Source: Rubrivivax sp.
Lineage (GTDB): Bacteria > Pseudomonadota > Gammaproteobacteria > Burkholderiales > Burkholderiaceae_C
NCBI GenBank assembly: GCA_021300575.1
Contig: JAJTDM010000044.1
Span: 1 to 53,193, forward strand
DNA: 53,193 nucleotides
Direction of reading: 5' to 3'
Shown one piece after another: positions 20,253 through 28,951 of the stretch. The position numbers and the translations under genes are program-made. The notes under the pieces are model-generated. The model saw only the letters and a program-made list of their open reading frames with translations, did not search any database and was not told the DNA's origin. Every line of letters starts with the position of its first letter. The stretch's first letter is position 1.

Positions 20253-21079
20253 TGCGCCGGGTGATCCCGCAGGAGGCCGCCACTGGGCCCCAGGCCCCCA
20301 CCGTGACCAGGGGCCGGCTGTTTCTCATGCCCAACGCCCTGGACCTCGGCGGCGAGGCGGGTGACTTGCGAGACGTCTTGCCCGACGGCGTGCTGCGCAT
20401 CGCGGCCCGACTTCAATACTGGGCCGTGGAAGATGCCCGCAGCGCGCGGGCTTTTCTGAAGCGCGTGGACGCGGTGCACCCGTTGTCGCAAGCGCTGCAG
20501 GCGCTGCACATCGCGGAGATGCCGCGCCCACAGAAGGGGCGCCCCTCGAACAGCCCGGCGGCAGCACGCGCAGCGGGCGACCCCTGGGCTGACCTGCTGG
20601 CCCCGGCCTGGGCCGGCCATGACCTGGGCGTGCTGTCGGAGGCGGGGATGCCGGGCGTGGCCGACCCCGGCGCCCGCCTGGTGGACGCTGCCCATCGCGC
20701 GGGCCTGGAGGTCCAGGCCCTGCCCGGCCCCAGTTCCCTGGTGCTGGCCCTGGCCGCCAGCGGGCTGCAAGGCCAGCAGTTCGCCTTTGTCGGCTACCTG
20801 CCGCAGGAGCCCGATGCGCGGGCCAGGCGCATCCGCGAGCTGGAGGCCTGGTCGCGCAAGGCGGATCAGACCCAGTTGCTGATCGAGACCCCCTACCGCA
20901 ACCAGGCGGTGCTGCAGGCCCTGCTGGCCCACCTGAGCCCCGAAACCCGGCTGTCCATCAGCATCGGGCTCACCCTGCCGGGGGGCTTCAGCCGAACGGC
21001 GCCCGTGGCGCAATGGCGACGTGAAACCCCGACATTGAGCGACCGCATGCCCGCGGTCTTCGCCCTGCTGGGACGTTGA
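20240..21079 (+). CDS. SAM-dependent methyltransferase, RsmI-like tetrapyrrole methylase fold
   Basis: Related to RsmI (16S rRNA 2'-O-methyltransferase) but of the separate type found next to maf in betaproteobacteria. It has 279 residues from ATG 20240; an ATG at 20252 that shares a base with the maf stop (TGATG) is an equal candidate. Recognisable segments are [44 protein letters not shown] and [17 protein letters not shown]. The substrate is not established from sequence. Confidence 0.82.
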   Translation: MRQVMRRVIPQEAATGPQAPTVTRGRLFLMPNALDLGGEAGDLRDVLPDGVLRIAARLQYWAVEDARSARAFLKRVDAVHPLSQALQALHIAEMPRPQKGRPSNSPAAARAAGDPWADLLAPAWAGHDLGVLSEAGMPGVADPGARLVDAAHRAGLEVQALPGPSSLVLALAASGLQGQQFAFVGYLPQEPDARARRIRELEAWSRKADQTQLLIETPYRNQAVLQALLAHLSPETRLSISIGLTLPGGFSRTAPVAQWRRETPTLSDRMPAVFALLGR

Positions 21080-21135
21080 GCCTGCAGGCCTGCTGGCATG
21101 CGAGACTGCCGCCACTGGCACTTTTCCACCGACCC

Positions 21136-22242
21136 ATGACCCTTCTCGTCACCGGCGGCGCCGGCTTCATCGGCAGCAACTTCGTGCTGGACTGGTTTGC
21201 AGCGCCTGCCACCCAGGGCGAGCCCGTGGTGACGCTGGACGCGCTGACCTATGCCGGCAACCCCGAGAACCTGGCCGCGCTGCAGGGCGATGCACGCCAC
21301 ACCCTGGTGCAAGGCGACATCTGCGACCGCGCGCTGGTGGACCAGTTGCTGGCCCGGCACCGCCCGCGCGCCATCGTGCACTTTGCCGCCGAGAGCCACG
21401 TGGACCGCAGCATCCACGGCCCCGGCGCCTTCATGCGCACCAACGTGGAAGGCACCTTCACGCTGCTGGAGGCTGCGCGCGCTTACTGGAGCGCCCTGGA
21501 GGCTGACGCCAAGGCCGCCTTCCGCTTCCACCACGTCTCCACCGACGAGGTCTACGGCAGCCTGGGCCCGGGTGACGCCGCCTTCACCGAAACCCACCCC
21601 TACGAGCCCAACAGCCCCTACTCGGCCAGCAAGGCCGCGAGTGATCATCTGGTGCGCGCCTGGCACCACACCTACGGGCTGCCGGTGCTCACCACCAACT
21701 GCTCCAACAACTACGGGCCTTACCACTTTCCCGAGAAGCTGATCCCGCTGATGATCGTCAACGCCCTGGCCGGCAAGCCGCTCCCGGTGTACGGCGACGG
21801 GCAGCAGGTGCGCGACTGGCTGTACGTGGGCGACCACTGCAGCGCCATCCGCGCGGTGCTGGCCGGCGGACGGCTTGGCGAGGTCTACAACATCGGCGGC
21901 TGGAACGAGAAGCCCAATCTGGAGATCGTGCACACGGTGTGCGCGCTGCTGGACGAGCTGGCGCCTGCCGCCGAGCGGGGCGTCGTGAGCAGCACGTCGG
22001 GGCAAGCTGTGCAGCGCTACGCCGAACTCATCACGCACGTGAAGGACCGCCCGGGCCACGACCGGCGTTACGCCATCGACGCGCGCAAGATCGAGCGGGA
22101 ACTGGGCTGGCGCCCGGCCGAGACCTTCGATACGGGCATCCGCAAGACCGTGCAGTGGTATCTGGCCCACGGCGACTGGGTGGCGCGGGTGCAAAGCGGC
22201 GCCTACCGCGATTGGGTGGCCACGAACTACGCGCAGCGCTGA
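21136..22242 (+). CDS. rfbB: dTDP-glucose 4,6-dehydratase
   Basis: Second step of dTDP-L-rhamnose synthesis. ATG at 21136 gives 368 residues. The Rossmann motif [10 protein letters not shown] is at the N-terminus, HVSTDEVYG and [15 protein letters not shown] carry the catalytic Thr/Asp/Glu and Tyr-Lys, and [15 protein letters not shown] is typical of RmlB. It is the first of four consecutive rhamnose genes (rfbB-D-A-C). Confidence 0.96.
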   Translation: MTLLVTGGAGFIGSNFVLDWFAAPATQGEPVVTLDALTYAGNPENLAALQGDARHTLVQGDICDRALVDQLLARHRPRAIVHFAAESHVDRSIHGPGAFMRTNVEGTFTLLEAARAYWSALEADAKAAFRFHHVSTDEVYGSLGPGDAAFTETHPYEPNSPYSASKAASDHLVRAWHHTYGLPVLTTNCSNNYGPYHFPEKLIPLMIVNALAGKPLPVYGDGQQVRDWLYVGDHCSAIRAVLAGGRLGEVYNIGGWNEKPNLEIVHTVCALLDELAPAAERGVVSSTSGQAVQRYAELITHVKDRPGHDRRYAIDARKIERELGWRPAETFDTGIRKTVQWYLAHGDWVARVQSGAYRDWVATNYAQR

Positions 22243-22255
22243 AGGACCCCCGGGC

Positions 22256-23089
22256 ATGAGCGCCATGAAGATCCTGCTGCTGGGCAGCAACGGGCAGGTG
22301 GGCTGGGAGTTGCAGCGCAGCCTGGCGCCCTTGGGCGAGGTGGTGGCCCTTCAGCGCGAGGACAGCGCCAACCCGCAAGGCCTGTGCGGTAACTTGGACG
22401 ACACCGAAGCACTGGTGCACAGCGTGCGCACCCTCAGGCCCGCGGTCATCGTCAACGCCGCCGCCTACACCGCCGTGGACAAGGCCGAGACCGACGCCAA
22501 CCGGGCGAAGGTGGTGAACGCCACCGCGCCGGGCCTGCTGGCACGGGAGGCTGCCACCATGGGGTCCTGGCTCGTGCACTACAGCACCGATTACGTATTC
22601 GATGGCAGCGGTGACCAGCCTTGGCACGAAGACGATGCCACCGCACCCTTGAGCGTCTACGGCCGCACCAAGCTGGAGGGCGAACAGGCCATCCGCAGCA
22701 GCGGCTGCCAGCATCTCATCCTGCGCACGAGCTGGGTCTACGCCGCGCGCGGCGGAAATTTCGCCAAGACCATGCTGCGGCTGGCGGCCGAGCGCGAAGA
22801 GCTCAAGGTCATTGCCGACCAGATCGGTGCGCCCACTTGCTCGGCCGCAGGCCAGACCAGCTGGCACGGCTATGCCCGCCATGTGATCGAGTGGGCCCGG
22901 GCTCATGGGCAGGCGCTGAAGGTGGGGCCCGAGGCGGTCCGCCCGATCCCGACCTCGGACTACCCCACCCCGGCGCAGCGCCCGCTCAATTCCAGGCTGG
23001 ACACCTTCAAGTTGCGCCACGCCTTCGGCCTGCACCTGCCGCCCTGGCAGCAAGGGGTGGAGCGCATGCTCATGGAGACACTTCGATGA
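22256..23089 (+). CDS. rfbD: dTDP-4-dehydrorhamnose reductase, with an apparent internal in-frame deletion
   Basis: Last enzyme of dTDP-rhamnose synthesis. The N-terminal SDR part is normal ([54 protein letters not shown]). Near residue 193, IADQIGAPT is followed directly by [16 protein letters not shown]. Family members, as I remember them, have about 27 more residues here, forming the GAELLADVTAHAL...GLYHLVAAGETSW segment. The 277-residue length, against roughly 295-300, agrees. The frame is kept, so a shortened protein could be made, but it would lose part of the substrate-binding C-terminal domain. Its stop overlaps the rfbA start (ATGA). Confidence 0.85.
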   Translation: MSAMKILLLGSNGQVGWELQRSLAPLGEVVALQREDSANPQGLCGNLDDTEALVHSVRTLRPAVIVNAAAYTAVDKAETDANRAKVVNATAPGLLAREAATMGSWLVHYSTDYVFDGSGDQPWHEDDATAPLSVYGRTKLEGEQAIRSSGCQHLILRTSWVYAARGGNFAKTMLRLAAEREELKVIADQIGAPTCSAAGQTSWHGYARHVIEWARAHGQALKVGPEAVRPIPTSDYPTPAQRPLNSRLDTFKLRHAFGLHLPPWQQGVERMLMETLR

Positions 23090-23967
23090 ACCGCAAAGGC
23101 ATCATCCTGGCCGGAGGCTCCGGCACCCGGCTGCACCCGGCCACGCTGGCGATGAGCAAGCAGTTGCTGCCGGTGTACGACAAGCCGATGGTGTACTACC
23201 CGCTGACCACGCTGATGCTGGCCGGCATCCGCGACATCCTGGTCATCAGCACGCCGCAGGACACGCCGCGCTTCGAGCACCTGCTGGGCGACGGTGCGCA
23301 GTGGGGCTTGAACCTGAGCTACTGCGTGCAGCCCAGCCCGGACGGCCTGGCGCAGGCCTTCATCCTGGGCAAGGGCTTCGTCGGCGGCCAGCCCAGCGCC
23401 CTGGTGCTGGGCGACAACATCTTCCACGGCCACGACCTGCAACCCATGCTCAAGCGCGCGGCCGCGCGGGGCGAGGGCGCCACCGTCTTCGCCTACCACG
23501 TGCACGACCCGGAGCGCTATGGCGTGGTGGCCTTCGATGCCGACAAGCGGGCACTCAGCATCGAGGAAAAACCCAAGGCGCCGAAGAGTAACTACGCCGT
23601 GACGGGCCTCTATTTCTACGACCAGCAGGTGTGCGACATCGCCGCGGACATCAAGCCCTCCGCACGCGGCGAGCTGGAGATCACCACAGTGAACGAGCGC
23701 TACCTGCACCAACAGCAGCTGAGCGTGGAGATCATGGGCCGCGGCTACGCCTGGCTGGACACCGGCACGCACGACAGCCTGATGGAGGCCGGGCAGTTCA
23801 TCGCCACGCTGGAAAAGCGCCAGGGCCTGAAGGTGGCGTGCCCGGAGGAAGTGGCCTTCCGTGCGGGCTGGATCAGCGCCGAGCAACTGGAGCGCCAGGC
23901 CCAGCCCATGCTGAAGAACGGCTATGGCCAGTACCTGATGCGGCTGCTGCGCGAACGGGCGTTCTGA
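23086..23967 (+). CDS. rfbA: Glucose-1-phosphate thymidylyltransferase
   Basis: Makes dTDP-glucose from glucose-1-phosphate and dTTP, the first step of rhamnose synthesis. It has 293 residues. The nucleotide-binding [16 protein letters not shown], the [16 protein letters not shown] segment and [10 protein letters not shown] are all present. It overlaps rfbD upstream by 4 bases and shares one base with rfbC downstream (TGATG). Confidence 0.97.
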   Translation: MNRKGIILAGGSGTRLHPATLAMSKQLLPVYDKPMVYYPLTTLMLAGIRDILVISTPQDTPRFEHLLGDGAQWGLNLSYCVQPSPDGLAQAFILGKGFVGGQPSALVLGDNIFHGHDLQPMLKRAAARGEGATVFAYHVHDPERYGVVAFDADKRALSIEEKPKAPKSNYAVTGLYFYDQQVCDIAADIKPSARGELEITTVNERYLHQQQLSVEIMGRGYAWLDTGTHDSLMEAGQFIATLEKRQGLKVACPEEVAFRAGWISAEQLERQAQPMLKNGYGQYLMRLLRERAF

Positions 23968-24536
23968 TGAAACTGATTCCCACCGAAATCCCTGACGTGG
24001 TCATCGTCGAGCCGGCGGTGTTCGGCGACGAGCGCGGCTGGTTCATGGAGACCTTCAACGAGCCGCGCTTCCACGCAGAGCTGGCCAAGCTGGGCCTGCC
24101 GGCGCCGCGCCCGTTCGTGCAGGACAACCATTCGTGCTCGCGCGCGGGCGTGCTGCGGGGCCTGCACTACCAGGCGCCACCGCACGCGCAGGGCAAGCTG
24201 GTGCGCGTGACGCAGGGCGCAGCCTGGGACGTGGCCGTGGACATCCGTCGGGACTCGCCCACTTTCGGGCGCTGGGTGGGGGTGGAACTCACCGCCGATA
24301 ACCGGCGCCAGCTGTGGATACCCGAAGGCCTGGCGCACGGCTTCCTGGCGTTGCAGGACGACACGCACTTCCTCTACAAGACCACCGACGTCTACGCCAA
24401 GGACTGCGAGCGGGCGATCGTGTGGAATGACCCGACGCTGGCGATCGCCTGGCCCCTGGGCCGTCTGACAGCCACGCCGGAGCTGGCCGCGAAGGACCAG
24501 CAGGCGCCGAGCTTCAGGCAGGCAGTCGCGCGCTGA
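23967..24536 (+). CDS. rfbC: dTDP-4-dehydrorhamnose 3,5-epimerase
   Basis: Cupin-fold epimerase, third step of dTDP-rhamnose synthesis. The 189-residue protein has the active-site His in LRGLHYQAPPHAQ, the KLVRVTQG strand, VAVDIRRDSPTFG and the IPEGLAHGF segment. It ends the rfbBDAC run; rhlE lies convergent beyond it. Confidence 0.96.
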   Translation: MKLIPTEIPDVVIVEPAVFGDERGWFMETFNEPRFHAELAKLGLPAPRPFVQDNHSCSRAGVLRGLHYQAPPHAQGKLVRVTQGAAWDVAVDIRRDSPTFGRWVGVELTADNRRQLWIPEGLAHGFLALQDDTHFLYKTTDVYAKDCERAIVWNDPTLAIAWPLGRLTATPELAAKDQQAPSFRQAVAR

Positions 24537-24543
24537 ACTCCCG

Positions 24544-24559
24544 GGTCGGGAAACCGACC
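24544..24559. terminator. Weak hairpin between rfbC and rhlE
   Basis: GGTCGG-GAAA-CCGACC forms a six-base stem with a stable GAAA loop eight bases after the rfbC stop. No T-run follows on either strand, so it may be only a pause or mRNA-end structure. Confidence 0.35.
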
Positions 24560-24632
24560 ACGCTGGCCGAACAAGCCGCCACTTACCAGCAGCACGCTGG
24601 GCCAGGGCCCCAGGCCGTGGACCCGAGTCTTC

Positions 24633-26168
24633 TCAGGCTTTGCCGCCGAGCAAGGACGCCACCCGCTTCTTGGGGCGGATATTGGGCGACAGCGGGCTGC
24701 GGCTGGGGGCCGGGGCGGCCGCCTTGTCCCAGGACGCGTCGCCCGAGCCGGTGGGCTCGTAGGGCTTGTCGAAGAAGGGGTCCGCCGGGGCGCGACGCGG
24801 ACGGTCAGGCTCCCTGGCCGGCCGTTCCCGAACCTCACGAGCCTCGCGCGGCTCGCGCGGCTCGCGGGTCGCCCGGACGCCTTCATCGCGCTCGGCATGT
24901 GCCGATGGCGCGCGGCCTTCGTCTGCATCGTCACGCACCCTTGAGCGGCGAGGCCGGTCGTCCTCCAGTTCGAAGGACTCGATGTCGAGCTTCTTCTTGA
25001 TCAGCTTCTCGATGTCGCCCACGAGCCGGTTGTCGTCACGCGTCACCAGCGTCACCGCCAGGCCCGACGCGCCTGCACGCCCGGTGCGGCCGATGCGGTG
25101 CACGTAATCCTCAGCGTTGAAGGGCACGTCGAAGTTGAAGACGGCGGGCAGATCGGCGATGTCCAGGCCTCGCGCGGCCACGTCGGTAGCCACCAGCAGG
25201 TCCACCTCGCCCGCCTTGAAAGCGGCCAATGACTTCAGCCGTTCGTCCTGGGACTTGTCACCGTGCAAGGCCGCCGTGCGCAGGCCGTCACGCTCGAACG
25301 AGCGCGCCAGCCGGGCGGCGCCGAGCTTGCTGTTGACGAAGACGATGGCCTGGGAGAGCTCACGCCGCTTCAGGATCTGCCGCACGACGTTACGCTTGTC
25401 GTCGTCCGTCACGCTGTAGAACCGCTGCTCCACGTTGGTGGCCGTGGCGTTGGGCCGCGCCACCTCCACCGTGATGGGGTCTTGCAGATAGCTCTGCGCC
25501 AGGCGCCTGATCTCGGGCGAGAAAGTGGCCGAAAACAGCAAGGTTTGCCGCTGCTTGGGCAGGTAGGCCAGGATGCGCTGCAGGTCCGGCAGGAAGCCGA
25601 TGTCGAGCATGCGATCGGCCTCGTCCAGCACCACGTACTCCACCTGGTTCAGCACGCAATTGCGGGCCTCGATGTGGTCCAGCAGCCGGCCCGGCGTGGC
25701 GATCAAAACCTCGACCCCGCCCTTGAGCACCAGGGTCTGCGGCTTCATGTCGATGCCGCCGAACACCACGGTGGAACGCAACTGGGTGTGCTTGGCGTAA
25801 GTCTTGACGTTGTTGGCCACCTGGTCGGCCAACTCGCGTGTAGGCGCCAGGACGAGCGCGCGTACCGGGTGACGCGCGGGTGAGGCACTGGCGTTCTCAT
25901 GCCGCAGCATCTTCTGCAGCAAGGGGATGGTGAACGCCGCCGTCTTGCCCGTGCCGGTCTGGGCCGCACCCATCACGTCACGCCCCTCCAGCACGATCGG
26001 GATGGCCTTGGCCTGGATCGGCGTCATCGCGGTGTAGCCGCTGTCGGCCACGGCGCGCAGCAGCTTCGCGTCCAGCGGCAGGGTGTCGAAACGCGGGCCG
26101 GGCACTGCAGCAGCAGGCTCGGGAGCGGTGGTGGCCTCGAGCGGAGGCGACGCAGGGTCTTGATTCAT
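24633..26168 (-). CDS. rhlE: DEAD-box ATP-dependent RNA helicase (RhlE type)
   Basis: RNA helicase of the RhlE group. It has 511 residues from ATG 26168. The motifs are in order: GYTAMTPIQAKAIP (Q), AAQTGTGKTAAF (I), LAPTRELA (Ia), TPGRLLD, DEAD in VVLDEADRMLD, SAT in LLFSATFSPEI, VATDVAARGLDI and HRIGRTGRAG. The C-terminal 130 residues are Arg/Glu/Pro-rich and low in complexity (REPREPREAREVRERP), a usual RNA-binding tail. Confidence 0.92.
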   Translation of the reverse strand: MNQDPASPPLEATTAPEPAAAVPGPRFDTLPLDAKLLRAVADSGYTAMTPIQAKAIPIVLEGRDVMGAAQTGTGKTAAFTIPLLQKMLRHENASASPARHPVRALVLAPTRELADQVANNVKTYAKHTQLRSTVVFGGIDMKPQTLVLKGGVEVLIATPGRLLDHIEARNCVLNQVEYVVLDEADRMLDIGFLPDLQRILAYLPKQRQTLLFSATFSPEIRRLAQSYLQDPITVEVARPNATATNVEQRFYSVTDDDKRNVVRQILKRRELSQAIVFVNSKLGAARLARSFERDGLRTAALHGDKSQDERLKSLAAFKAGEVDLLVATDVAARGLDIADLPAVFNFDVPFNAEDYVHRIGRTGRAGASGLAVTLVTRDDNRLVGDIEKLIKKKLDIESFELEDDRPRRSRVRDDADEGRAPSAHAERDEGVRATREPREPREAREVRERPAREPDRPRRAPADPFFDKPYEPTGSGDASWDKAAAPAPSRSPLSPNIRPKKRVASLLGGKA

Positions 26169-26213
26169 CAAGCTCGGGATTATCCCTTAGAGACCGGGCC
26201 CGTACGCGGATAC

Positions 26214-26241
26214 AAGAAAGCCGCCCGAAGGCGGCTTTCTT
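26214..26241. terminator. Strong bidirectional terminator-like hairpin
   Basis: A perfect 12-base stem AAGAAAGCCGCC / GGCGGCTTTCTT with a CGAA loop. It lies 17 bases beyond the stop of the small lipoprotein gene (minus strand), so it most likely ends that transcript. The A/T-rich outer part of the stem gives each strand a CTTTCTT end. Confidence 0.8.
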
Positions 26242-26258
26242 GCGATCGCAACTTCCGA

Positions 26259-26441
26259 TTACTTGGAAGCAGCCGGGGCGGCAGGGGCTGCGGAAGCAGC
26301 AGCGGCGGGCGCCGGAGCCGGGGCGGGAGCCGGGGCAGCAGCAGGAGCGGGGGCCGGAGCAGGCGCCGGCTCGGGCTTCTTGCCGCAAGCGGCCAGGGCA
26401 GCGGCAGCAACCAGGGATGCCAGCAGGAGCGACTTCTTCAT
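26259..26441 (-). CDS. Small Ala/Pro-rich lipoprotein
   Basis: A 60-residue protein with a clear lipoprotein signal peptide: MKKSLLLASLVAAAALAAC, the lipobox being LAAC with Cys19. The mature part is almost only Ala and Pro with a GKKPEP start, so it is likely an extended tether at the outer membrane or periplasmic face. Similar short genes are known in Burkholderiales without an assigned function. A near-perfect promoter and a strong terminator flank it, so it is probably monocistronic and well expressed. The plus-strand mirror frame over the same repeat is not a gene. Confidence 0.8.
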   Translation of the reverse strand: MKKSLLLASLVAAAALAACGKKPEPAPAPAPAPAAAPAPAPAPAPAAAASAAPAAPAASK

Positions 26442-26584
26442 ATGAATCCTCGGAACAGGTGGAGTTGAACGTTCAAATTTTCGCGGGCTTCATCCGAATG
26501 CTTCGCCAGTCGGAAACTTCGCGTCAGACCGCGCCTGACAAAAGGGACCTCTGTTTCCAGCCTTCCCCTTCTCGTCAACCCGGG

Positions 26585-26613
26585 ATTATAAGCAGAACTA
26601 GGGCATTCCCTAG
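26585..26613 (-). promoter_or_regulatory. Promoter with overlapping palindrome for the small lipoprotein
   Basis: On the minus strand TATAAT (26590-26585) matches the -10 consensus exactly. In place of a -35 box, at 26613-26598, is a perfect palindrome CTAGGG-AATG-CCCTAG, a likely binding site for a regulator. The predicted transcript starts near 26578, leaving a leader of about 136 bases before the lipoprotein ATG at 26441. The palindrome overlaps the end of the cupin gene. Confidence 0.55.
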
Positions 26614-27770
26614 TGTGGCGCCCGGGGTTGAGGCAAAGCATGCATCCAACCCGCCTGCACGGCGTCTTCGAGAAGGCCGCGGGCCTGGGGCCCCAGCGTC
26701 GCCACCTGGGCGGGACCGAGGGCGCGCCGGTCGGCCAACTGGCGCATCACTTGCGCATCGCGACCGCTGGCCAGGAACGACTCCCCGTTCAGAAACACAT
26801 GCCGGTCGTCGTACATCATGCGGGTGCGCGCGTCCAGGCTGACGCCCTGTCCAAGCTCCAGCGTGCCGCCAGACTGGAACCACACCTGGGGTTTGGGTTC
26901 CGTCAACCATTCGCCCAGCACGGCCTCCAGGCGTCCGGGCTGGGCCAGGACTGCCTGCACCGCCTCCTGTGCAAAGCGCTGCAGCGCTTCGGGAACCCGG
27001 CCCGGCGCGGCGGTAGCGGGCTGCGCCGGGTCCACGTATCGACGCCCAAGCCGGGTGCGCCCGGGCCCGCCTTCCAGATCGCCAACCTCAGCCGCACGGG
27101 CCAGCAGTTCCCCGCCCAGCTCCGCCACGGATGAAGACCGGAAGCCGACCGAGCAGGTCATGCAGTCGCCGCCCACGGCCACGCCGTCATGGCCCCAGCG
27201 CGGGGGCAGGTAGAGCATGTCACCGGGCTCGAGCACCCACTGCTGCTCGGGCTCGAAGTGCTGGAGGATCTTCAGCGGTACGCCCTCGACCAGACGGTCG
27301 TCCCGCACGCGGCCGATGCGCCAGTGCCGCCGGCCTTGCACCTGGATCAGGAAGACGTCGTAGGCATCCAGGTGCGGCCCGACCCCGCCGCCGTCGCTGG
27401 CGTAGGACACCATCACGTCGTCCAGGCGCGCATCGGGCACGAAGCGAAAACGCCTCAGCAGGTCGTGGGCGGCGGGCACGTGCAGGTCGAGCCCTTGCAC
27501 CAACAGCGTCCATGCGGGGCGGGACAAGGGCGGCAAGCTGCGCCGCGAAAAAGGACCATGACGAAGGCGCCAGGCGTCATTGGCGCGGACCACGAGCCGA
27601 CTCTCCACCTCCTCCATCGACGCCTGCTTGAAGAGTTCGGTACGCGACACGGGCGGCTGCACACCCGGGAAGGCCTGGCGAACCAGCAGCGGTTTCTTGT
27701 GCCAGTGACGGCGCATGAACTGCGCCGGGGATTGCCCGCCGAGCATGGCCAGAGGTGTGGTGACGTCCAT
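26610..27770 (-). CDS. Cupin/JmjC-like ribosomal oxygenase (RoxA/YcfD type)
   Basis: Fe(II)/2-oxoglutarate dioxygenase like YcfD, which hydroxylates an arginine of ribosomal protein L16. ATG at 27770 gives 386 residues; the 142-codon extension in frame is the shadow of the FKBP gene. The HWHKKPLLVRQAFPG start is typical. The metal ligands are in VGPHLDAYDVFLIQVQGRRHW (HxD) and, later, a His in PPRWGHDGVA. A winged-helix-like C-terminal part follows (RLGRRYVDP onwards). The exact substrate is inferred by family only. Confidence 0.88.
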   Translation of the reverse strand: MDVTTPLAMLGGQSPAQFMRRHWHKKPLLVRQAFPGVQPPVSRTELFKQASMEEVESRLVVRANDAWRLRHGPFSRRSLPPLSRPAWTLLVQGLDLHVPAAHDLLRRFRFVPDARLDDVMVSYASDGGGVGPHLDAYDVFLIQVQGRRHWRIGRVRDDRLVEGVPLKILQHFEPEQQWVLEPGDMLYLPPRWGHDGVAVGGDCMTCSVGFRSSSVAELGGELLARAAEVGDLEGGPGRTRLGRRYVDPAQPATAAPGRVPEALQRFAQEAVQAVLAQPGRLEAVLGEWLTEPKPQVWFQSGGTLELGQGVSLDARTRMMYDDRHVFLNGESFLASGRDAQVMRQLADRRALGPAQVATLGPQARGLLEDAVQAGWMHALPQPRAPH

Positions 27771-27890
27771 GGCTGAATTGTGGAGCGCCGGCGGGACGGT
27801 CCATGCCCCGTCAGGTTCACGGACGGTGGCGCGGGTGCAGCGGGCACAGTTCGGCGCTGCCTCCCGCAGGCCCTGTGCGATCATCTTTCC

Positions 27891-28412
27891 ATGAACATCG
27901 TGAAGCCTTGCGTCGTCACCCTCACGTGGGCCCTGACCGACGCTCAGAACCGCCCCATCGACGAACTGAAGGAGCCCACCGAGTTCCTGTTCGGGGGCGA
28001 AGATCTGCTGCCCAAGATCGAGGATGCCCTGCAAGGGCAGGAGGTGGGGTTCGAGGCCCACCTGCACCTGGAGCCCGAGCACGCCTTCGGCGACTACGAC
28101 GCACAACTCGTCTGCTTCGAGGACCGCAAGCTCTTTCCTGAGAGCCTGGAAGAAGGCATGCGCATCGAGGGCCTGCCCGCTGGCGCCCTCACCCAAGGCA
28201 TGCCGGCTGAGGCGATCTACACGGTGACCGAGGTCTACGCCTCACACGTGGTGCTGGATGGCAACCATCCCATGGCCGGCATGGCCATCCGCATCCAACT
28301 CAAGGTGCTGGACGTGCGCGAAGCCACAGAGGACGAAGCGCAGCGCGGCACCGTGGGGCGGGAGCTCTTGGCGGTGGTGGAAGCACCAGGGCCTGGCGAG
28401 CCGCTGCACTGA
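27891..28412 (+). CDS. slyD: FKBP-type peptidyl-prolyl isomerase (SlyD-like)
   Basis: Prolyl isomerase and chaperone of the SlyD type. It has 173 residues. FKBP strands are interrupted by an insert-in-flap domain: EFLFGGEDLLPKIEDALQG, then AHLHLEPEHAFGDYDAQLV, TVTEVYASHVVLDGNHPMAG and LKVLDVREAT. The His/Cys-rich metal-binding tail of enteric SlyD is absent. It is divergent from the cupin gene (120 bases between) and convergent with dut. Confidence 0.88.
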   Translation: MNIVKPCVVTLTWALTDAQNRPIDELKEPTEFLFGGEDLLPKIEDALQGQEVGFEAHLHLEPEHAFGDYDAQLVCFEDRKLFPESLEEGMRIEGLPAGALTQGMPAEAIYTVTEVYASHVVLDGNHPMAGMAIRIQLKVLDVREATEDEAQRGTVGRELLAVVEAPGPGEPLH

Positions 28413-28424
28413 GCGCGGCCGCAC

Positions 28425-28477
28425 GAAGCACCAGTGCGCCAGCGCCAAAATCGCATAAGTGCGCGCTGGTTTGCTTC
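28425..28477. terminator. Imperfect inverted repeat between converging slyD and dut
   Basis: Arms GAAGCA-CCAG-TGCGC and GCGCG-CTGG-TTTGCTTC pair imperfectly around a centre that includes AAAATCGCATAAG. It fills the 74-base gap between the two converging stops and probably works as a two-way terminator. Confidence 0.5.
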
Positions 28478-28486
28478 CTGGCTGCT

Positions 28487-28936
28487 TCAACCCCGGCCCG
28501 TGGAGCCGAAGCCCCCCTCGCCCCGGTCGGAAGCGTTGAATTCCTGCACCTCGCGAAAGCGCGCCTGCACCACGGGCACGATGACCAGTTGTGCAATGCG
28601 GTCCATGGGCTGCACCGTGAAGGCGGCCTGTCCGCGGTTCCAGCAGCTGACCATGAGCGGCCCCTGGTAATCGCTGTCGATCAAACCCACCAGGTTGCCC
28701 AGCACGATGCCTTGCTTGTGGCCCAGGCCTGAGCGGGGCAGGATCATGGCGGCCAGCCCGGGGTCGCCGATGTGGAGCGCGATGCCCGTGGGAATCAACG
28801 TCGCCTGGCCGGGCTCGATGACCAGCGGGCCCTCCGTGCAGGCGCGCAAGTCCAGTCCGGCACTGCCGGCGGTGGCGTAGGCCGGCAGGCACGCAGCCAT
28901 GCGGGAATCCAGCACTTTCAGATCGATGGTCGTCAT
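28487..28936 (-). CDS. dut: dUTP diphosphatase
   Basis: Hydrolyses dUTP to dUMP, keeping uracil out of DNA and supplying dTMP synthesis. The 149-residue subunit has the dUTPase motifs: [35 protein letters not shown] and the C-terminal [12 protein letters not shown] loop. It follows coaBC by 15 bases, the coaBC-dut operon known in many proteobacteria. Confidence 0.96.
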   Translation of the reverse strand: MTTIDLKVLDSRMAACLPAYATAGSAGLDLRACTEGPLVIEPGQATLIPTGIALHIGDPGLAAMILPRSGLGHKQGIVLGNLVGLIDSDYQGPLMVSCWNRGQAAFTVQPMDRIAQLVIVPVVQARFREVQEFNASDRGEGGFGSTGRG

Positions 28937-28951
28937 GTCGAGTCTGCCAAG

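Noticed and set aside
26263..26445. Plus-strand Gly/Ala frame mirroring the small lipoprotein
   Set aside because: It arises only from the repetitive Ala/Pro codons on the other strand. The minus-strand frame has the lipobox, promoter and terminator.
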